A stretch of DNA of 64,000 bases. It comes from an uncultured Parabacteroides sp. GTDB taxonomy: Bacteria > Bacteroidota > Bacteroidia > Bacteroidales > Tannerellaceae. The stretch is taken from contig CALCST010000017.1 in assembly GCA_937894065.1 (NCBI GenBank), positions 89,880 through 153,879 of the forward strand, read 5' to 3'. Both the position numbers and the translations under genes were made by a program. A model generated the notes under the pieces. That model worked only from the letters and a program-made list of their open reading frames with translations, was not told the origin of the DNA and did not search any database. This document shows, piece by piece, positions 36,069-45,395 of this stretch (position 1 is the first letter of the stretch; the number at the start of each line of letters is the position of its first letter).

Positions 36069-37958
36069 ATGAAAAAAGAAATTAAATTCAGCTTGGTATT
36101 TCGTGACATGTGGCAATCAGCCGGGAAATATGTACCAAGAGTAGATCAGTTGACTCGTATTGCTCCAGCCATTATAGAAATGGGATGTTTTGCCCGCGTA
36201 GAGACTAATGGTGGAGGTTTTGAACAAGTTAATTTGCTGTTTGGAGAAAATCCTAATATTTCCGTAAGAGAATGGACAAAGCCTTTTCATGAAGCAGGAA
36301 TACAAACACATATGCTGGACCGCGCTCTGAATGGCCTACGCATGAGTCCTGTTCCTGCAGATGTCCGTCAATTATTCTATAAAGTTAAAAAAGCACAAGG
36401 TACAGATATCGCCCGCACATTCTGCGGTTTGAATGATGTAAGAAATATTATCCCATCTATCAAATATGCTAAAGATGCTGGTATGATTTCACAGTGCTGT
36501 TTGTGTATCACACATTCACCAATTCACACTGTTGAATATTACACAAACATGGCATATGAATTGATAAAAGCTGGAGCAGATGAAATATGTATCAAAGATA
36601 TGGCAGGTATCGGCCGTCCTTATACTCTCGGTCAGATTGTAGCCAATATCAAAAAAGAATATCCGGAAATTACTATACAATATCACAGTCATGCTGGTCC
36701 TGGATTCAATGTTGCTTCAATCCTCGAAGTTTGCAAAGCTGGATGCGACTACATTGATGTTGGCATGGAACCTCTTTCATGGGGAACCGGACATGCTGAT
36801 TTGCTTACTGTTCAGGCTATGCTTAAAGATGCCGGTTTCGATGTTCCTGAAATCAACATGAGCGCATATATGAAAGTTCGCTCTATGATTCAGGAATTTA
36901 TGGACGACTTCTTAGGTTTATATATAAGTCCACGAAACAGATTGATGAACTCTCTGCTTATAGCTCCAGGTCTTCCTGGTGGAATGATGGGAAGTCTGAT
37001 GTCTGATTTGGAAAAGAATCTTGAATCAATAAACAAGAGCCGTGCAAAAAGTGGAAAACCGGCACTCACTCAGGACGACTTGCTCATTAAGCTTTTCGAT
37101 GAAGTTGCATACGTTTGGCCACGCGTAGGTTATCCTCCACTAGTTACTCCATTCAGCCAGTATGTCAAGAATCTTGCTCTTATGAATGTTATGCAAATGG
37201 AAAAAGGCAAAGAACGCTGGAGCATGATTGCTGATGATATTTGGGATATGCTTCTTGGTAAAGCCGGCAGACTTCCTGGTCCACTTGCACAGGAACTGAT
37301 TGACAAAGCTTATGCTGAAGGACGTAAATTCTTTGAAGGAAATCCTCAGGACAATTATCCTAATTCGTTGGATAAATATCGTAAACTGATGAACGAAAAG
37401 CAATGGGAAGTTGGCGAGGATGAAGAAGAATTGTTTGAATATGCTATGCATCCTGCACAGTATGAGGCTTATCGTTCTGGAAAAGCCAAAATCGAGTTTA
37501 AAGCAGATGTTGCAAAACGCAGATCAGAAAAGGCTAAACCAGCAAATACTCAAACTACATCTTCTGAAGTAAAGGTTGCATTGCCAGATGGCCCGCAAAC
37601 TATGACTGTAGATGTAAATGGTCAGGCATATCGCGTAACAGTTTCTTTTGGTCAAAACAGCGAACAAACAAAACAACCTGCAACAAATCCATCTCCTATA
37701 GTGGAAAATAAACAAGCAAATGGAGCAGGCAAAGAAGTTCTTTCACCTCTTGAAGGAAAATTCTTCCTTGTAAAGAATACTTCAGATAAACCTGTTGCTG
37801 TAGGTGACAAAGTTAATGAAGGAGATATTCTATGTTATGTAGAAGCAATGAAAACATACAATGCTGTTCGCGCTGAATTCAGCGGTACAGTTACTTCCAT
37901 CTGTTTCGGTCCAGGCGATGCAGTTTCGGAAGATGATGTACTAATGACTATACAATAA
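36069..37958 (+). CDS. oadA: Divergent oxaloacetate decarboxylase alpha-type subunit with EAMKT biotin motif
   Basis: This 629-residue protein pairs a carboxyltransferase domain with a C-terminal biotinyl domain. Compared with the copy at 33318-35180, the active-site block RDGQQS is replaced by RDMWQSAGK, GGA by a Gly-rich TNGGGFEQV, and the metal motif reads HSHAGPG. KDMAGIGRP is retained. The biotinyl motif is EAMKTYN (Lys595) rather than EAMKM. It lies between oadG and oadB, and its TAA overlaps the oadB ATG, so it is the complex's alpha subunit by context. Substrate could be oxaloacetate or another acid such as methylmalonyl-CoA. Confidence 0.82.
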   Translation: MKKEIKFSLVFRDMWQSAGKYVPRVDQLTRIAPAIIEMGCFARVETNGGGFEQVNLLFGENPNISVREWTKPFHEAGIQTHMLDRALNGLRMSPVPADVRQLFYKVKKAQGTDIARTFCGLNDVRNIIPSIKYAKDAGMISQCCLCITHSPIHTVEYYTNMAYELIKAGADEICIKDMAGIGRPYTLGQIVANIKKEYPEITIQYHSHAGPGFNVASILEVCKAGCDYIDVGMEPLSWGTGHADLLTVQAMLKDAGFDVPEINMSAYMKVRSMIQEFMDDFLGLYISPRNRLMNSLLIAPGLPGGMMGSLMSDLEKNLESINKSRAKSGKPALTQDDLLIKLFDEVAYVWPRVGYPPLVTPFSQYVKNLALMNVMQMEKGKERWSMIADDIWDMLLGKAGRLPGPLAQELIDKAYAEGRKFFEGNPQDNYPNSLDKYRKLMNEKQWEVGEDEEELFEYAMHPAQYEAYRSGKAKIEFKADVAKRRSEKAKPANTQTTSSEVKVALPDGPQTMTVDVNGQAYRVTVSFGQNSEQTKQPATNPSPIVENKQANGAGKEVLSPLEGKFFLVKNTSDKPVAVGDKVNEGDILCYVEAMKTYNAVRAEFSGTVTSICFGPGDAVSEDDVLMTIQ

Positions 37959-39193
37959 TGAACGATATATTCGACAACTTATATCAGATGACTGCATTCA
38001 GCAATATTATTGCTGAACCGCAGTTTCTGATTATGTATGTAATTGCTTTCATATTGCTTTACCTGGGTATAAAAAAACAATATGAGCCATTACTGCTTAT
38101 TCCGATAGCATTCGGCGTATTGCTCGCCAATTTTCCTGGTGGAGAAATGGGCGTTATCCAAGCTGACGAAAACGGAATGATAGAAATAAACGGAGTGATG
38201 AAGAATATATGGGAAATGCCTTTGCACGACATTGCTCATGAATTAGGTTTGATGAACTTCATATATTATATGCTCATTAAAACCGGATTCTTGCCTCCTA
38301 TTATATTTATGGGTGTTGGTGCATTGACAGACTTCGGACCGATGCTTCGCAATCTGCGTCTTTCAATTTTTGGAGCAGCTGCACAGCTTGGCATTTTCAC
38401 TGTGTTATTAGTTGCGATACTAATGGGATTTACTCCGAAAGAAGCAGCTTCACTCGGTATTATTGGTGGTGCAGACGGACCAACAGCCATTTTTACTACC
38501 ATTAAACTGGCACCTCACTTGCTTGGTCCTATTGCTATTGCTGCATATTCATATATGGCACTTGTTCCGGTGATAATTCCTTTGGTAGTAAAATTATTAT
38601 GTACGAAAAAAGAATTATCCATCAATATGAAGGAGCAGGAAAAGAAATTTCCTTCTACAACTGAAATCAAGAATCTTCGTGTTCTGAAAATAATATTCCC
38701 AATTGCAGTTACAACAGTTGTTGCACTGTTTGTTCCCAGTGCTGTACCACTGATTGGTATGTTGATGTTCGGTAATCTTATCAAAGAAGTTGGGAACAGC
38801 ACATCACGCTTGTTCGACGCTGCATCCAACAGTATTATGAATGCTGCTACAATTTTTTTAGGTCTTTCAGTTGGAGCTACAATGACAACTGAAGCTTTCC
38901 TGAATCTGACAACTATAGGAATAGTTATCGGAGGTTTCTTAGCTTTTGCTCTGTCAATTGCCGGAGGTATTATCTTTGTTAAGATATTCAATTTATTCAG
39001 TAAAAAGAAGATAAACCCACTTATTGGTGCGACAGGTCTGAGTGCTGTGCCAATGGCTTCGAGAGTTGCAAACGAAATTGCATTGAAATATGATCCTAAA
39101 AACCATGTTCTGCAATACTGTATGGCAAGTAATATTTCCGGAGTGATAGGTTCAGCTGTTGCTGCAGGCGTTCTTATATCTTTCTTAGGTTAG
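37958..39193 (+). CDS. oadB: Sodium-translocating decarboxylase beta subunit
   Basis: This polytopic inner-membrane protein (411 aa) couples decarboxylation of carboxybiotin to Na+ export. Signature stretches are GVGALTDFGPMLRN, LGIIGGADGPTAIF with the Na+-site Asp region, GNLIKEVGNSTSRL, and SAVPMASRVANEIALKYDPKNH at the C-terminus. It overlaps the alpha gene by one base (TAATG). Family members serve oxaloacetate, methylmalonyl-CoA or glutaconyl-CoA decarboxylases; the substrate is set by the alpha subunit. Confidence 0.93.
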   Translation: MNDIFDNLYQMTAFSNIIAEPQFLIMYVIAFILLYLGIKKQYEPLLLIPIAFGVLLANFPGGEMGVIQADENGMIEINGVMKNIWEMPLHDIAHELGLMNFIYYMLIKTGFLPPIIFMGVGALTDFGPMLRNLRLSIFGAAAQLGIFTVLLVAILMGFTPKEAASLGIIGGADGPTAIFTTIKLAPHLLGPIAIAAYSYMALVPVIIPLVVKLLCTKKELSINMKEQEKKFPSTTEIKNLRVLKIIFPIAVTTVVALFVPSAVPLIGMLMFGNLIKEVGNSTSRLFDAASNSIMNAATIFLGLSVGATMTTEAFLNLTTIGIVIGGFLAFALSIAGGIIFVKIFNLFSKKKINPLIGATGLSAVPMASRVANEIALKYDPKNHVLQYCMASNISGVIGSAVAAGVLISFLG

Positions 39194-39317
39194 ATATATT
39201 CGCATTTTTTAATTTAAATCTGCAAATACTTGCATAAATATGAGGTTAAACCAAATTATTTAGCTTTATTTGTAAAATAATAGTGGGAATGTTATATCCT
39301 TTTCTTATTTAAACACA

Positions 39318-41165
39318 ATGAATATGAAGGACACTCTTGAGACAAATTTGCCTGCTGAAGACGCAGGCAAATTAGAAAATGAAACAGCTTCTGCTGAATA
39401 TGCAGAAAGCTCTATGGATACAGTAAATAATTCTGTCGAAGCAAATGTTGCTGCAAACAAGCTGACCAAAGAAGGAATTCTGGAAAAATTAAGTCAGATA
39501 GTAAGTAATCCGGAAGAAACAACTCGTAGCGAAGTGGAAGCTTTAAAACAAGCTTTCTATAAAATCCGAAGAAACGAAGTTGACGAATTGAAAAAAGAAT
39601 TTATTGAAAACGGCGGCGAAGAAAAGGATTTTACAGTACCCGAAAATAAAGAAGAAACCGCTCTGAAAGCATTATTGGCAGAATATAAGGAAAAAAGAGC
39701 TGTGATTTTAGCAGAAGAAGAACGTATCAAAAACGAAAACTATGCTATAAAACTTCAGTTAATAGAGCAACTGAAGGCCTTATGTGAAAGCCACGAAGAC
39801 TTCAACAAGCTTTACAACGATTTCAAAGAAATACAACAAAAATGGAAGGAAATACAGAATATTCCTCAAGAACATGTTAATGATTTATGGAAAAGCTATC
39901 AGACCTACTCTGAAAAATTCTATGATATCATAAAAATAAACAATCAGTTCCGCGACTACGATTTCAAGAAAAATCTTGAAATGAAAACAGCGTTGTGTGA
40001 AACTGTTGAAAAACTAAAAGATGAAGAGGATGCTGTTTCTGCTTTCTATCAGTTGCAAAAACTACACCAGCAATGGAGAGAAATCGGTCCGGTTGCTAAA
40101 GAGTTAAGAGATGGTTTGTGGAGTAGATTCAAAGCTGCTTCTACAGTCATAAATAAACGCCATCAACAGCATTTTGAATCACTCAAAGCTAAAGAACAGG
40201 ATAATCTAGCTGCAAAAACAGCTATTTGCGAAGAAATTGAAGCTATTGACTTTTCTTCTTTAAAGTCTTATAAAGACTGGGAAGATAAAAGTAAAACTGT
40301 TCTGGAACTTCAAGAAAAATGGAAAACTATTGGATTTGCTCCAAAGAAATATAATGTCAAAATTTTCGAACGTTTCCGTGCTGCCTGCGATAACTATTTC
40401 AACAAGAAAACAGAATTTTACAAACAGGCAAAATCTGAAATGGACAATAATCTCGCAAAGAAACGTGAACTTTGTGAGAAAGCAGAATCATTAAAGGACA
40501 GCACAGACTGGAAAGCTACAACTGAGAAATTCATTGCTTTGCAAAAAGAATGGAAAACTGTAGGTTCAGTTTCTCGTAAGCATTCAGATGCTATATGGAA
40601 ACGTTTCATAACTGCATGTGACTATTTCTTCGAACAAAAAGAAAAAAACACTAGTTCCCAGAAAAACGAGGAGAAGGAAAATCTTGCAAAGAAAAAGACT
40701 GTTATCGCAAAAGTTAAAGAGCTGTTAGAATCAGAAAATATTGAAAACGCATTCGATAGCCTGAAAGAACTTATTGCTGAATGGAATTCTATTGGTCATG
40801 TCCCTTTCAAGGAAAAGGACAAAATTTACAAAGCTTACCATGATGCTGTAAACTCATTATACGATAAACTTAAAATAAGTAAGAATGATAGAAAAATGCA
40901 GTCATTCCGCAACAATGTAAACGACATAATGAGCGGTGAGCGCAGTAAAAACAAACTATACAACGAAAGGGAAAAATTGATGCGTATGTATGACAGAATG
41001 AAAAATGAACTTCAAACATACGAAAACAACATCGGATTCCTAAATATTTCTTCTAAAGGAGGAAACGGTCTTATCAAAGAAATGGAACGTAAGATTGAAA
41101 AACTAAAAGACGATATGGCTCTTACTGTCAAAAAAATTGAGACAATCGACGAAAATTTGGATTAA
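39318..41165 (+). CDS. DUF349 repeat coiled-coil protein
   Basis: This 615-residue, highly charged protein contains about five tandem DUF349 units, each with a W(K/R)xIG-type motif: QQKWKEIQNIPQEH, HQQWREIGPVAKE, QEKWKTIGFAPKK, QKEWKTVGSVSRK and IAEWNSIGHVPFK. These helical repeats give a long coiled-coil rod. There is no signal peptide or transmembrane helix. DUF349 proteins have no agreed function. It follows oadB by 124 bp and ends at a terminator. Confidence 0.88.
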   Translation: MNMKDTLETNLPAEDAGKLENETASAEYAESSMDTVNNSVEANVAANKLTKEGILEKLSQIVSNPEETTRSEVEALKQAFYKIRRNEVDELKKEFIENGGEEKDFTVPENKEETALKALLAEYKEKRAVILAEEERIKNENYAIKLQLIEQLKALCESHEDFNKLYNDFKEIQQKWKEIQNIPQEHVNDLWKSYQTYSEKFYDIIKINNQFRDYDFKKNLEMKTALCETVEKLKDEEDAVSAFYQLQKLHQQWREIGPVAKELRDGLWSRFKAASTVINKRHQQHFESLKAKEQDNLAAKTAICEEIEAIDFSSLKSYKDWEDKSKTVLELQEKWKTIGFAPKKYNVKIFERFRAACDNYFNKKTEFYKQAKSEMDNNLAKKRELCEKAESLKDSTDWKATTEKFIALQKEWKTVGSVSRKHSDAIWKRFITACDYFFEQKEKNTSSQKNEEKENLAKKKTVIAKVKELLESENIENAFDSLKELIAEWNSIGHVPFKEKDKIYKAYHDAVNSLYDKLKISKNDRKMQSFRNNVNDIMSGERSKNKLYNEREKLMRMYDRMKNELQTYENNIGFLNISSKGGNGLIKEMERKIEKLKDDMALTVKKIETIDENLD

Positions 41166-41187
41166 TAACATTTCTCCTATATTACAG

Positions 41188-41236
41188 ACTGCGAGTTGGC
41201 ATGTATTATATTTATTCTTGCCGGCCCGCAGTTTTT
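41188..41236 (+). terminator. Terminator after the DUF349 gene
   Basis: ACTGCGAGTTGGC (41188-41200) pairs with GCCGGCCCGCAGT (41220-41232) with two G-T wobbles and one mismatch, followed by TTTTT. Confidence 0.75.
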
Positions 41237-41258
41237 ATCATTCTAAAAACTAAAAACA

Positions 41259-42461
41259 TTGGCTAATATTCACTATTTCAACCCAGGACACGAAACTGCC
41301 GTTTGGCAAGGGAAAAAGAATTATACTGCTCCTACAAATGTAAGAATTATGACTGAAGATTTATCCTTATTGCCTATGTGGTATGGTAAATCAAACGACT
41401 TTGTTATAACAGAGCAAGATTTTTCTATAACTTTTCATCAACATTGTGAACAAATATTCAATAAAGAATTAGCCAAACCTGTTAATCGTAAGAATATTAA
41501 AGAGAGATTAATTTCTAACGAAAACATAGAAGCTTTCCCATGGGGAATATCACCTCAAGCCCTAAATGTTTTCTCTTCACTAAATAATAATAAAATAAAT
41601 GTCAGAGAATGGAATGAGAAATATAAGGTTCTAACAGGAAGACAATCTTCACAACTATGTCTTGAAATATTGTCTGGTGGATATCCGTCACTCAAACTTC
41701 CATCAATTCCTCTTTTCTGTAATAATATCAATATGCTTTCTGATTACATTAATTTGCACAGAAAAGAAAAGTTGATACTTAAATCACCTTTTTCTTCATC
41801 AGGAAGAGGACTCTTATGGATTCAGAATACTGAGCGTTGGGGAAACAAAGAAGAAATGTGGGCTAAAAGTGTAATTGAGAAACAAGGAGAAGTCAGTATA
41901 GAGCCAGCACTAGATAAATATATGGACTTTGCAATGGAATTCTATTCTGATGGTAAAGGGAATATCAAATACGAAGGTCTATCTGTTTTCTCTACTGAAG
42001 AACGCGGAGCATATAGCGGTAATTTATTAGGAAAAGAAGATATACTAGAGAATGAACTTATCAAATATGTATCAAAAGAGCAAATACTATTAACTAAAGA
42101 AAAACTAATCAATGCCTTACAAACAATATTCTCAAATGAATATGAAGGTTTTCTTGGTGTTGATATGCTCATTTATAAGGAAAACAATCAATATTACATT
42201 CACCCATGTGTAGAAATTAATATGAGATATACTATGGGAATGGTAGCTTTGCAACTGTCAAGAAATTTTATACATAATGAAACTACTGGTAAATTCATAG
42301 TTTCGTTTGAAAAAGAAAAAGGAGCTGCTTTAAGGAAACATAGAGAAATGTGCGAATCCTATCCTCTTTCTATTAATAATGGGAAAATTATCAAAGGATA
42401 TTTCTCATTATGCCCAATTAATGAAAATACTCATTATAAAGCATACATTATATGTAAATAG
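41259..42461 (+). CDS. Uncharacterised ATP-grasp-like protein with a TTG start
   Basis: This 400-residue protein resembles the ATP-grasp fold. It has a lysine-bearing segment EKLILKSPFSSSGRGLLWIQ (residues 168-187, a likely ATP-binding Lys plus Ser/Gly loop), an acceptor/base region EPALDKYMDFAMEF, and the metal-binding end FLGVDMLIYKENNQYYIHPCVEINMR, where an E-x-N pattern is typical. The only credible start is TTG at 41259-41261, since TAA lies in frame 15 bp upstream. The substrate is unknown. The N-terminal NPGHETAVWQGKKNYTAP motif looks distinctive. No partner gene is adjacent; a secreted esterase follows after 132 bp. Confidence 0.65.
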   Translation: MANIHYFNPGHETAVWQGKKNYTAPTNVRIMTEDLSLLPMWYGKSNDFVITEQDFSITFHQHCEQIFNKELAKPVNRKNIKERLISNENIEAFPWGISPQALNVFSSLNNNKINVREWNEKYKVLTGRQSSQLCLEILSGGYPSLKLPSIPLFCNNINMLSDYINLHRKEKLILKSPFSSSGRGLLWIQNTERWGNKEEMWAKSVIEKQGEVSIEPALDKYMDFAMEFYSDGKGNIKYEGLSVFSTEERGAYSGNLLGKEDILENELIKYVSKEQILLTKEKLINALQTIFSNEYEGFLGVDMLIYKENNQYYIHPCVEINMRYTMGMVALQLSRNFIHNETTGKFIVSFEKEKGAALRKHREMCESYPLSINNGKIIKGYFSLCPINENTHYKAYIICK

Positions 42462-42593
42462 CGATATCATCTTGATGTTAATCAATTAATACACAATTAT
42501 ACACTTAAAGCATATAAACATAAAAATATAATTGCCATATTTGAGAAGTAAACAAATTTTAAGCCACAAATTTATTTCTAAATTATTAAAACC

Positions 42594-43787
42594 ATGAGAA
42601 AAGTAAATCTTTTATTAGCAGCATTCTTTATCTGCATTGCCACTTTTGCCCAGCAATCGCTATGGGGTGGCCAGAACATTGTTTCTCCGGAAATAAATCC
42701 GGATAATACTGTAACTTTCAGATATTACGCACCTAAAGCAATTCAGGTAAAAGTTACAGGTGATTTTCTTCCTACAGTAAAAATTGACACTCAATTCGGT
42801 AAAGTTGATGTTCCGGGAGATGCAAATCTTAAAGAAGGAAAAGATGGAATATGGGAATATACAACACCAGAACCACTTGCTTCCGAATTATATAACTATT
42901 CATTCATTGTAGACGGATTAAAAGTTACAGATCCTAACAATGTATATGTAAGCCGTGATGTTGCATCAGTCTTTAATATTTTTATAGTTAAAGGTGAGCC
43001 TGGTGATTTATATAGCGTGAATAAAGTACCTCATGGAACAGTCTCAAAACGCTGGTATCATAGTGACGCATTAGGATATGACCGTCGACTGACTGTTTAT
43101 ACTCCTGCTGGTTATGAAACTAGTGGAAAACGTTATCCTGTATTATATTTATTACACGGTATGGGCGGTGATGAAGAAGCATGGATAACTCTTGGAAGAA
43201 CTGCTCAAATCTTAGATAATCTTATTGCTCAGGGGAAAGCAAAACCAATGATTGTAGTAATGCCAAACGGAAATGTAGACCAAGAGGCAGCACCAGGTGA
43301 ATCATCTCTTGGTTTATATAAACCAACAACTGCTCTTCCTAGAACTATGGAAGGGACAATGGAAAGTACTTTCCCTGAAATAATAAATTTCATAGAAAAA
43401 AATTATAGAGTTGATAAAAAGAAATCAAGTCGTGCTATTGCCGGACTCTCTATGGGAGGATATCATTCTCTACATATTTCAAAAGAATATCCTGATAAAT
43501 TTGACTACGTTGGTCTGTTCTCTGCTGCAATTCTTCCTGATAAAGAAAAGGATTCTGATATCTATAAAAATTTAGAGGGTAAGTTGGCAAAACAATTTGA
43601 AAAAGCACCAAAACTTTATTGGATTGCTATAGGAAAAACAGACTTCCTTTATAAAGCTAATGTTGAATACAGAGAAATGTTAGACAAACATAATTATCCA
43701 TATATATACAGAGAAAGTGATGGTGGACATATATGGAGAAACTGGAGAATTTACTTGTCTGAATTTGTTCCGATGCTTTTTAAATAA
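42594..43787 (+). CDS. Secreted CE1-type esterase with N-terminal carbohydrate-binding-like domain
   Basis: A signal peptide (MRKVNLLLAAFFICIATFAQ) is followed by an Ig-like CBM48-type domain (about residues 30-125: VTFRYYAPKAIQVKVTGDF) and an alpha/beta-hydrolase domain. The nucleophile elbow GLSMGGYHS places Ser near residue 286; likely Asp near 350 (GKTDFLY) and His near 379 (DGGHIWRNW) complete a triad. This layout matches CE1 feruloyl or acetyl-xylan esterases of plant-fibre degraders. Cleavage of ester decorations on xylan is an inference. It ends at a bidirectional terminator. Confidence 0.85.
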   Translation: MRKVNLLLAAFFICIATFAQQSLWGGQNIVSPEINPDNTVTFRYYAPKAIQVKVTGDFLPTVKIDTQFGKVDVPGDANLKEGKDGIWEYTTPEPLASELYNYSFIVDGLKVTDPNNVYVSRDVASVFNIFIVKGEPGDLYSVNKVPHGTVSKRWYHSDALGYDRRLTVYTPAGYETSGKRYPVLYLLHGMGGDEEAWITLGRTAQILDNLIAQGKAKPMIVVMPNGNVDQEAAPGESSLGLYKPTTALPRTMEGTMESTFPEIINFIEKNYRVDKKKSSRAIAGLSMGGYHSLHISKEYPDKFDYVGLFSAAILPDKEKDSDIYKNLEGKLAKQFEKAPKLYWIAIGKTDFLYKANVEYREMLDKHNYPYIYRESDGGHIWRNWRIYLSEFVPMLFK

Positions 43788-43802
43788 TAAGAATTTCATA
43801 TT

Positions 43803-43836
43803 AAACATCCAGCCTTTTTTATAGGTTGGATGTTTT
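43803..43836. terminator. Bidirectional terminator after the esterase
   Basis: AAACATCCAGCC pairs with GGTTGGATGTTT (one G-T pair), flanked by A and T runs. It lies between the esterase (+) and the DUF2752 gene (-). Confidence 0.88.
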
Positions 43837-43845
43837 TGTTTATAA

Positions 43846-44211
43846 TCATATATCAAAAATATTTCTGATAATCCACCATAAAATAACTGTTCCAAAGATA
43901 AACCAAATGAATTTTGCCTTATGTAACTTTATATATAATGCAGGTTTCTTATTCCTCATTATTTCTGCATAAGATAATATTACTATTAAAGGTAGTGATA
44001 AAACAAATAATAAATTATATCTTATTGCTCCAAATATATCAAAATGAAGAAGACTATGAATTGCTCTTTGAGAGCCACATCCAGGACATTTTAACCCAGT
44101 TAATAATAGAAACGGACATTTGGGAAAAATAGCTATATCACTTGGATTGAATTTATAATAAATCAAAACCAAAACTGATACAGCTAAAATTCCTAAAAGT
44201 ATTTTATTCAT
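43846..44211 (-). CDS. DUF2752 membrane protein
   Basis: This 121-residue inner-membrane protein has about three hydrophobic helices and the DUF2752 hallmark CPFLLLTGLKCPGCGSQRAIHSLL (24 residues, about 32-55), including the CPGCGSQRA motif that may bind metal. Function is unknown. It is the last of three short genes read in one direction with two CD225-type membrane proteins. Confidence 0.85.
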   Translation of the reverse strand: MNKILLGILAVSVLVLIYYKFNPSDIAIFPKCPFLLLTGLKCPGCGSQRAIHSLLHFDIFGAIRYNLLFVLSLPLIVILSYAEIMRNKKPALYIKLHKAKFIWFIFGTVILWWIIRNIFDI

Positions 44212-44222
44212 TTAATCAGACA

Positions 44223-44471
44223 TTAAAACAAATGTAGAAAATTGATTATAAACGAAATAATACCACATACCAAACCTACAAAGAATGATATTTTAACCCA
44301 CTTTTCAGCATTTGCACTTCTTAATTCTGCCTCCGCATATTTTTCTTGAGCATATAAAGAACTTACTTTGGATGCATTAATAATACCAATTATACCAAAA
44401 GGTAAACAACAAAAAATAGTAACCAGAATTGATTCTGTTAACCATGTTTTAGGACAAGTGTTTGTTTCCAT
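44223..44471 (-). CDS. CD225/dispanin-family small membrane protein
   Basis: This 82-residue protein has two transmembrane helices separated by a polar loop. The first helix region TWLTESILVTIFCCLPFGIIGIINASKVSSLY (32 residues, 8-39) carries the CCLPFG motif of the CD225/TM4 family. It is closely similar to the C-terminal half of the neighbouring 150-residue protein, so the two arose by duplication. Function in bacteria is unknown. Confidence 0.82.
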   Translation of the reverse strand: METNTCPKTWLTESILVTIFCCLPFGIIGIINASKVSSLYAQEKYAEAELRSANAEKWVKISFFVGLVCGIISFIINFLHLF

Positions 44472-44482
44472 AATATTTATAT

Positions 44483-44935
44483 TTAATAATTAACATAACT
44501 ACTAGCTGAAAAAGCAATAAAAACAATAACTAGTAAATAAAGAAGCCAGAAAATAACGGCACTAGCTAACGACCAAATAATCCACTTTCGGGCATTGTTT
44601 GAATGTATTTGAGCCTGTTCATAATTTCCACTCAAATATAAAGAATCAACTTTAGTAGCATTTACAATACCGGCAATACCAAAAGGCAAACAGCATAAAA
44701 TTGTAACCAAAATAGATTCAACCAACCATGTTTTTGGCATTTCTTTCTTAGTGGTTGGTGGTTCTGGAGGAATTTCCTGAACTAATGAATTCAACTCGGG
44801 AACTTGATATACCGGCAACCATTGTGATTGTCCAGCAGTCCAAACCATTGTCTCTCTTGAAATTCCTTTTGCTTTTAATTCTTCAATAGAAAAAGGACCT
44901 TGCTTTACATTGTTAATTAAAATATAGAATTCCAT
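44483..44935 (-). CDS. GYF_2 - CD225 fusion membrane protein
   Basis: This 150-residue protein joins an N-terminal GYF_2/DUF4339 domain (MEFYILINNVKQGPFSIEEL; then WTAGQSQWLPVYQVPEL; residues 1-50) to a C-terminal CD225-like domain with CCLPFGIAGIVNATKVDSLY. GYF domains bind proline-rich peptides, so this could recruit partners to the membrane. It is first of three co-directional small genes, 11 bp before the 82-residue paralogue. Role unknown. Confidence 0.83.
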   Translation of the reverse strand: MEFYILINNVKQGPFSIEELKAKGISRETMVWTAGQSQWLPVYQVPELNSLVQEIPPEPPTTKKEMPKTWLVESILVTILCCLPFGIAGIVNATKVDSLYLSGNYEQAQIHSNNARKWIIWSLASAVIFWLLYLLVIVFIAFSASSYVNY

Positions 44936-45395
44936 ATAAATAGTATTAAATTCCCGTTCCCTATAGGAATATTATTAAATTAAAAGATGTGGGAACTACG
45001 TTTACCCAATCTTTATCAGGTAATAAAAATATCTAAATATGCAAATACCCAAAAGTCAGACTTTTGAAGACAAGTAAACTACACCTTTCATTATATATAC
45101 CTAATATAAATGACATTAAGTATAATACAAATATATAGAATGAAATCTTAAAAATCACTTTCAAAAATAGTTTATTTATTCATAATAAAAAAAGAGTATT
45201 AAGAAAATCACTTAAAGTTAGATTTCCTTAATATCTCTTTTTTACAAAGTATAATAAAGCTTTTCAAAATAAAGCATTATAATATTAAATAATACAATCA
45301 ACAACTCCTATCATATTTACATTTAAGGTCGTTATAAATATAAGATTTTCTATGAATTGGTTTAATAAAAAGAATATCCTTCTATTTTCTCATTT
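44936..45395. other. Intergenic region between GYF_2 and fucO
   Basis: No gene is seen in 460 bp. A -7-like TATATTTG (minus, 45128-45135) may start the GYF_2 operon, and the rha operon terminator lies at 45187-45243. The rest is AT-rich without clear structure. Confidence 0.6.
45187..45243 (-). terminator. Terminator of the rhamnose operon
   Basis: AAAAAAGAG plus TATTAAGAAAATC on the left pairs with GATTTCCTTAATA plus CTCTTTTTT on the right, with one bulge and one mismatch and an 11-nt loop. T-run follows on the minus strand. It lies about 150 bp after fucO. Confidence 0.75.

Noticed and set aside
33318..37958. Recent inverted duplication of oadA
   Set aside because: The two proteins differ at key motifs throughout and are too divergent for a recent duplication.
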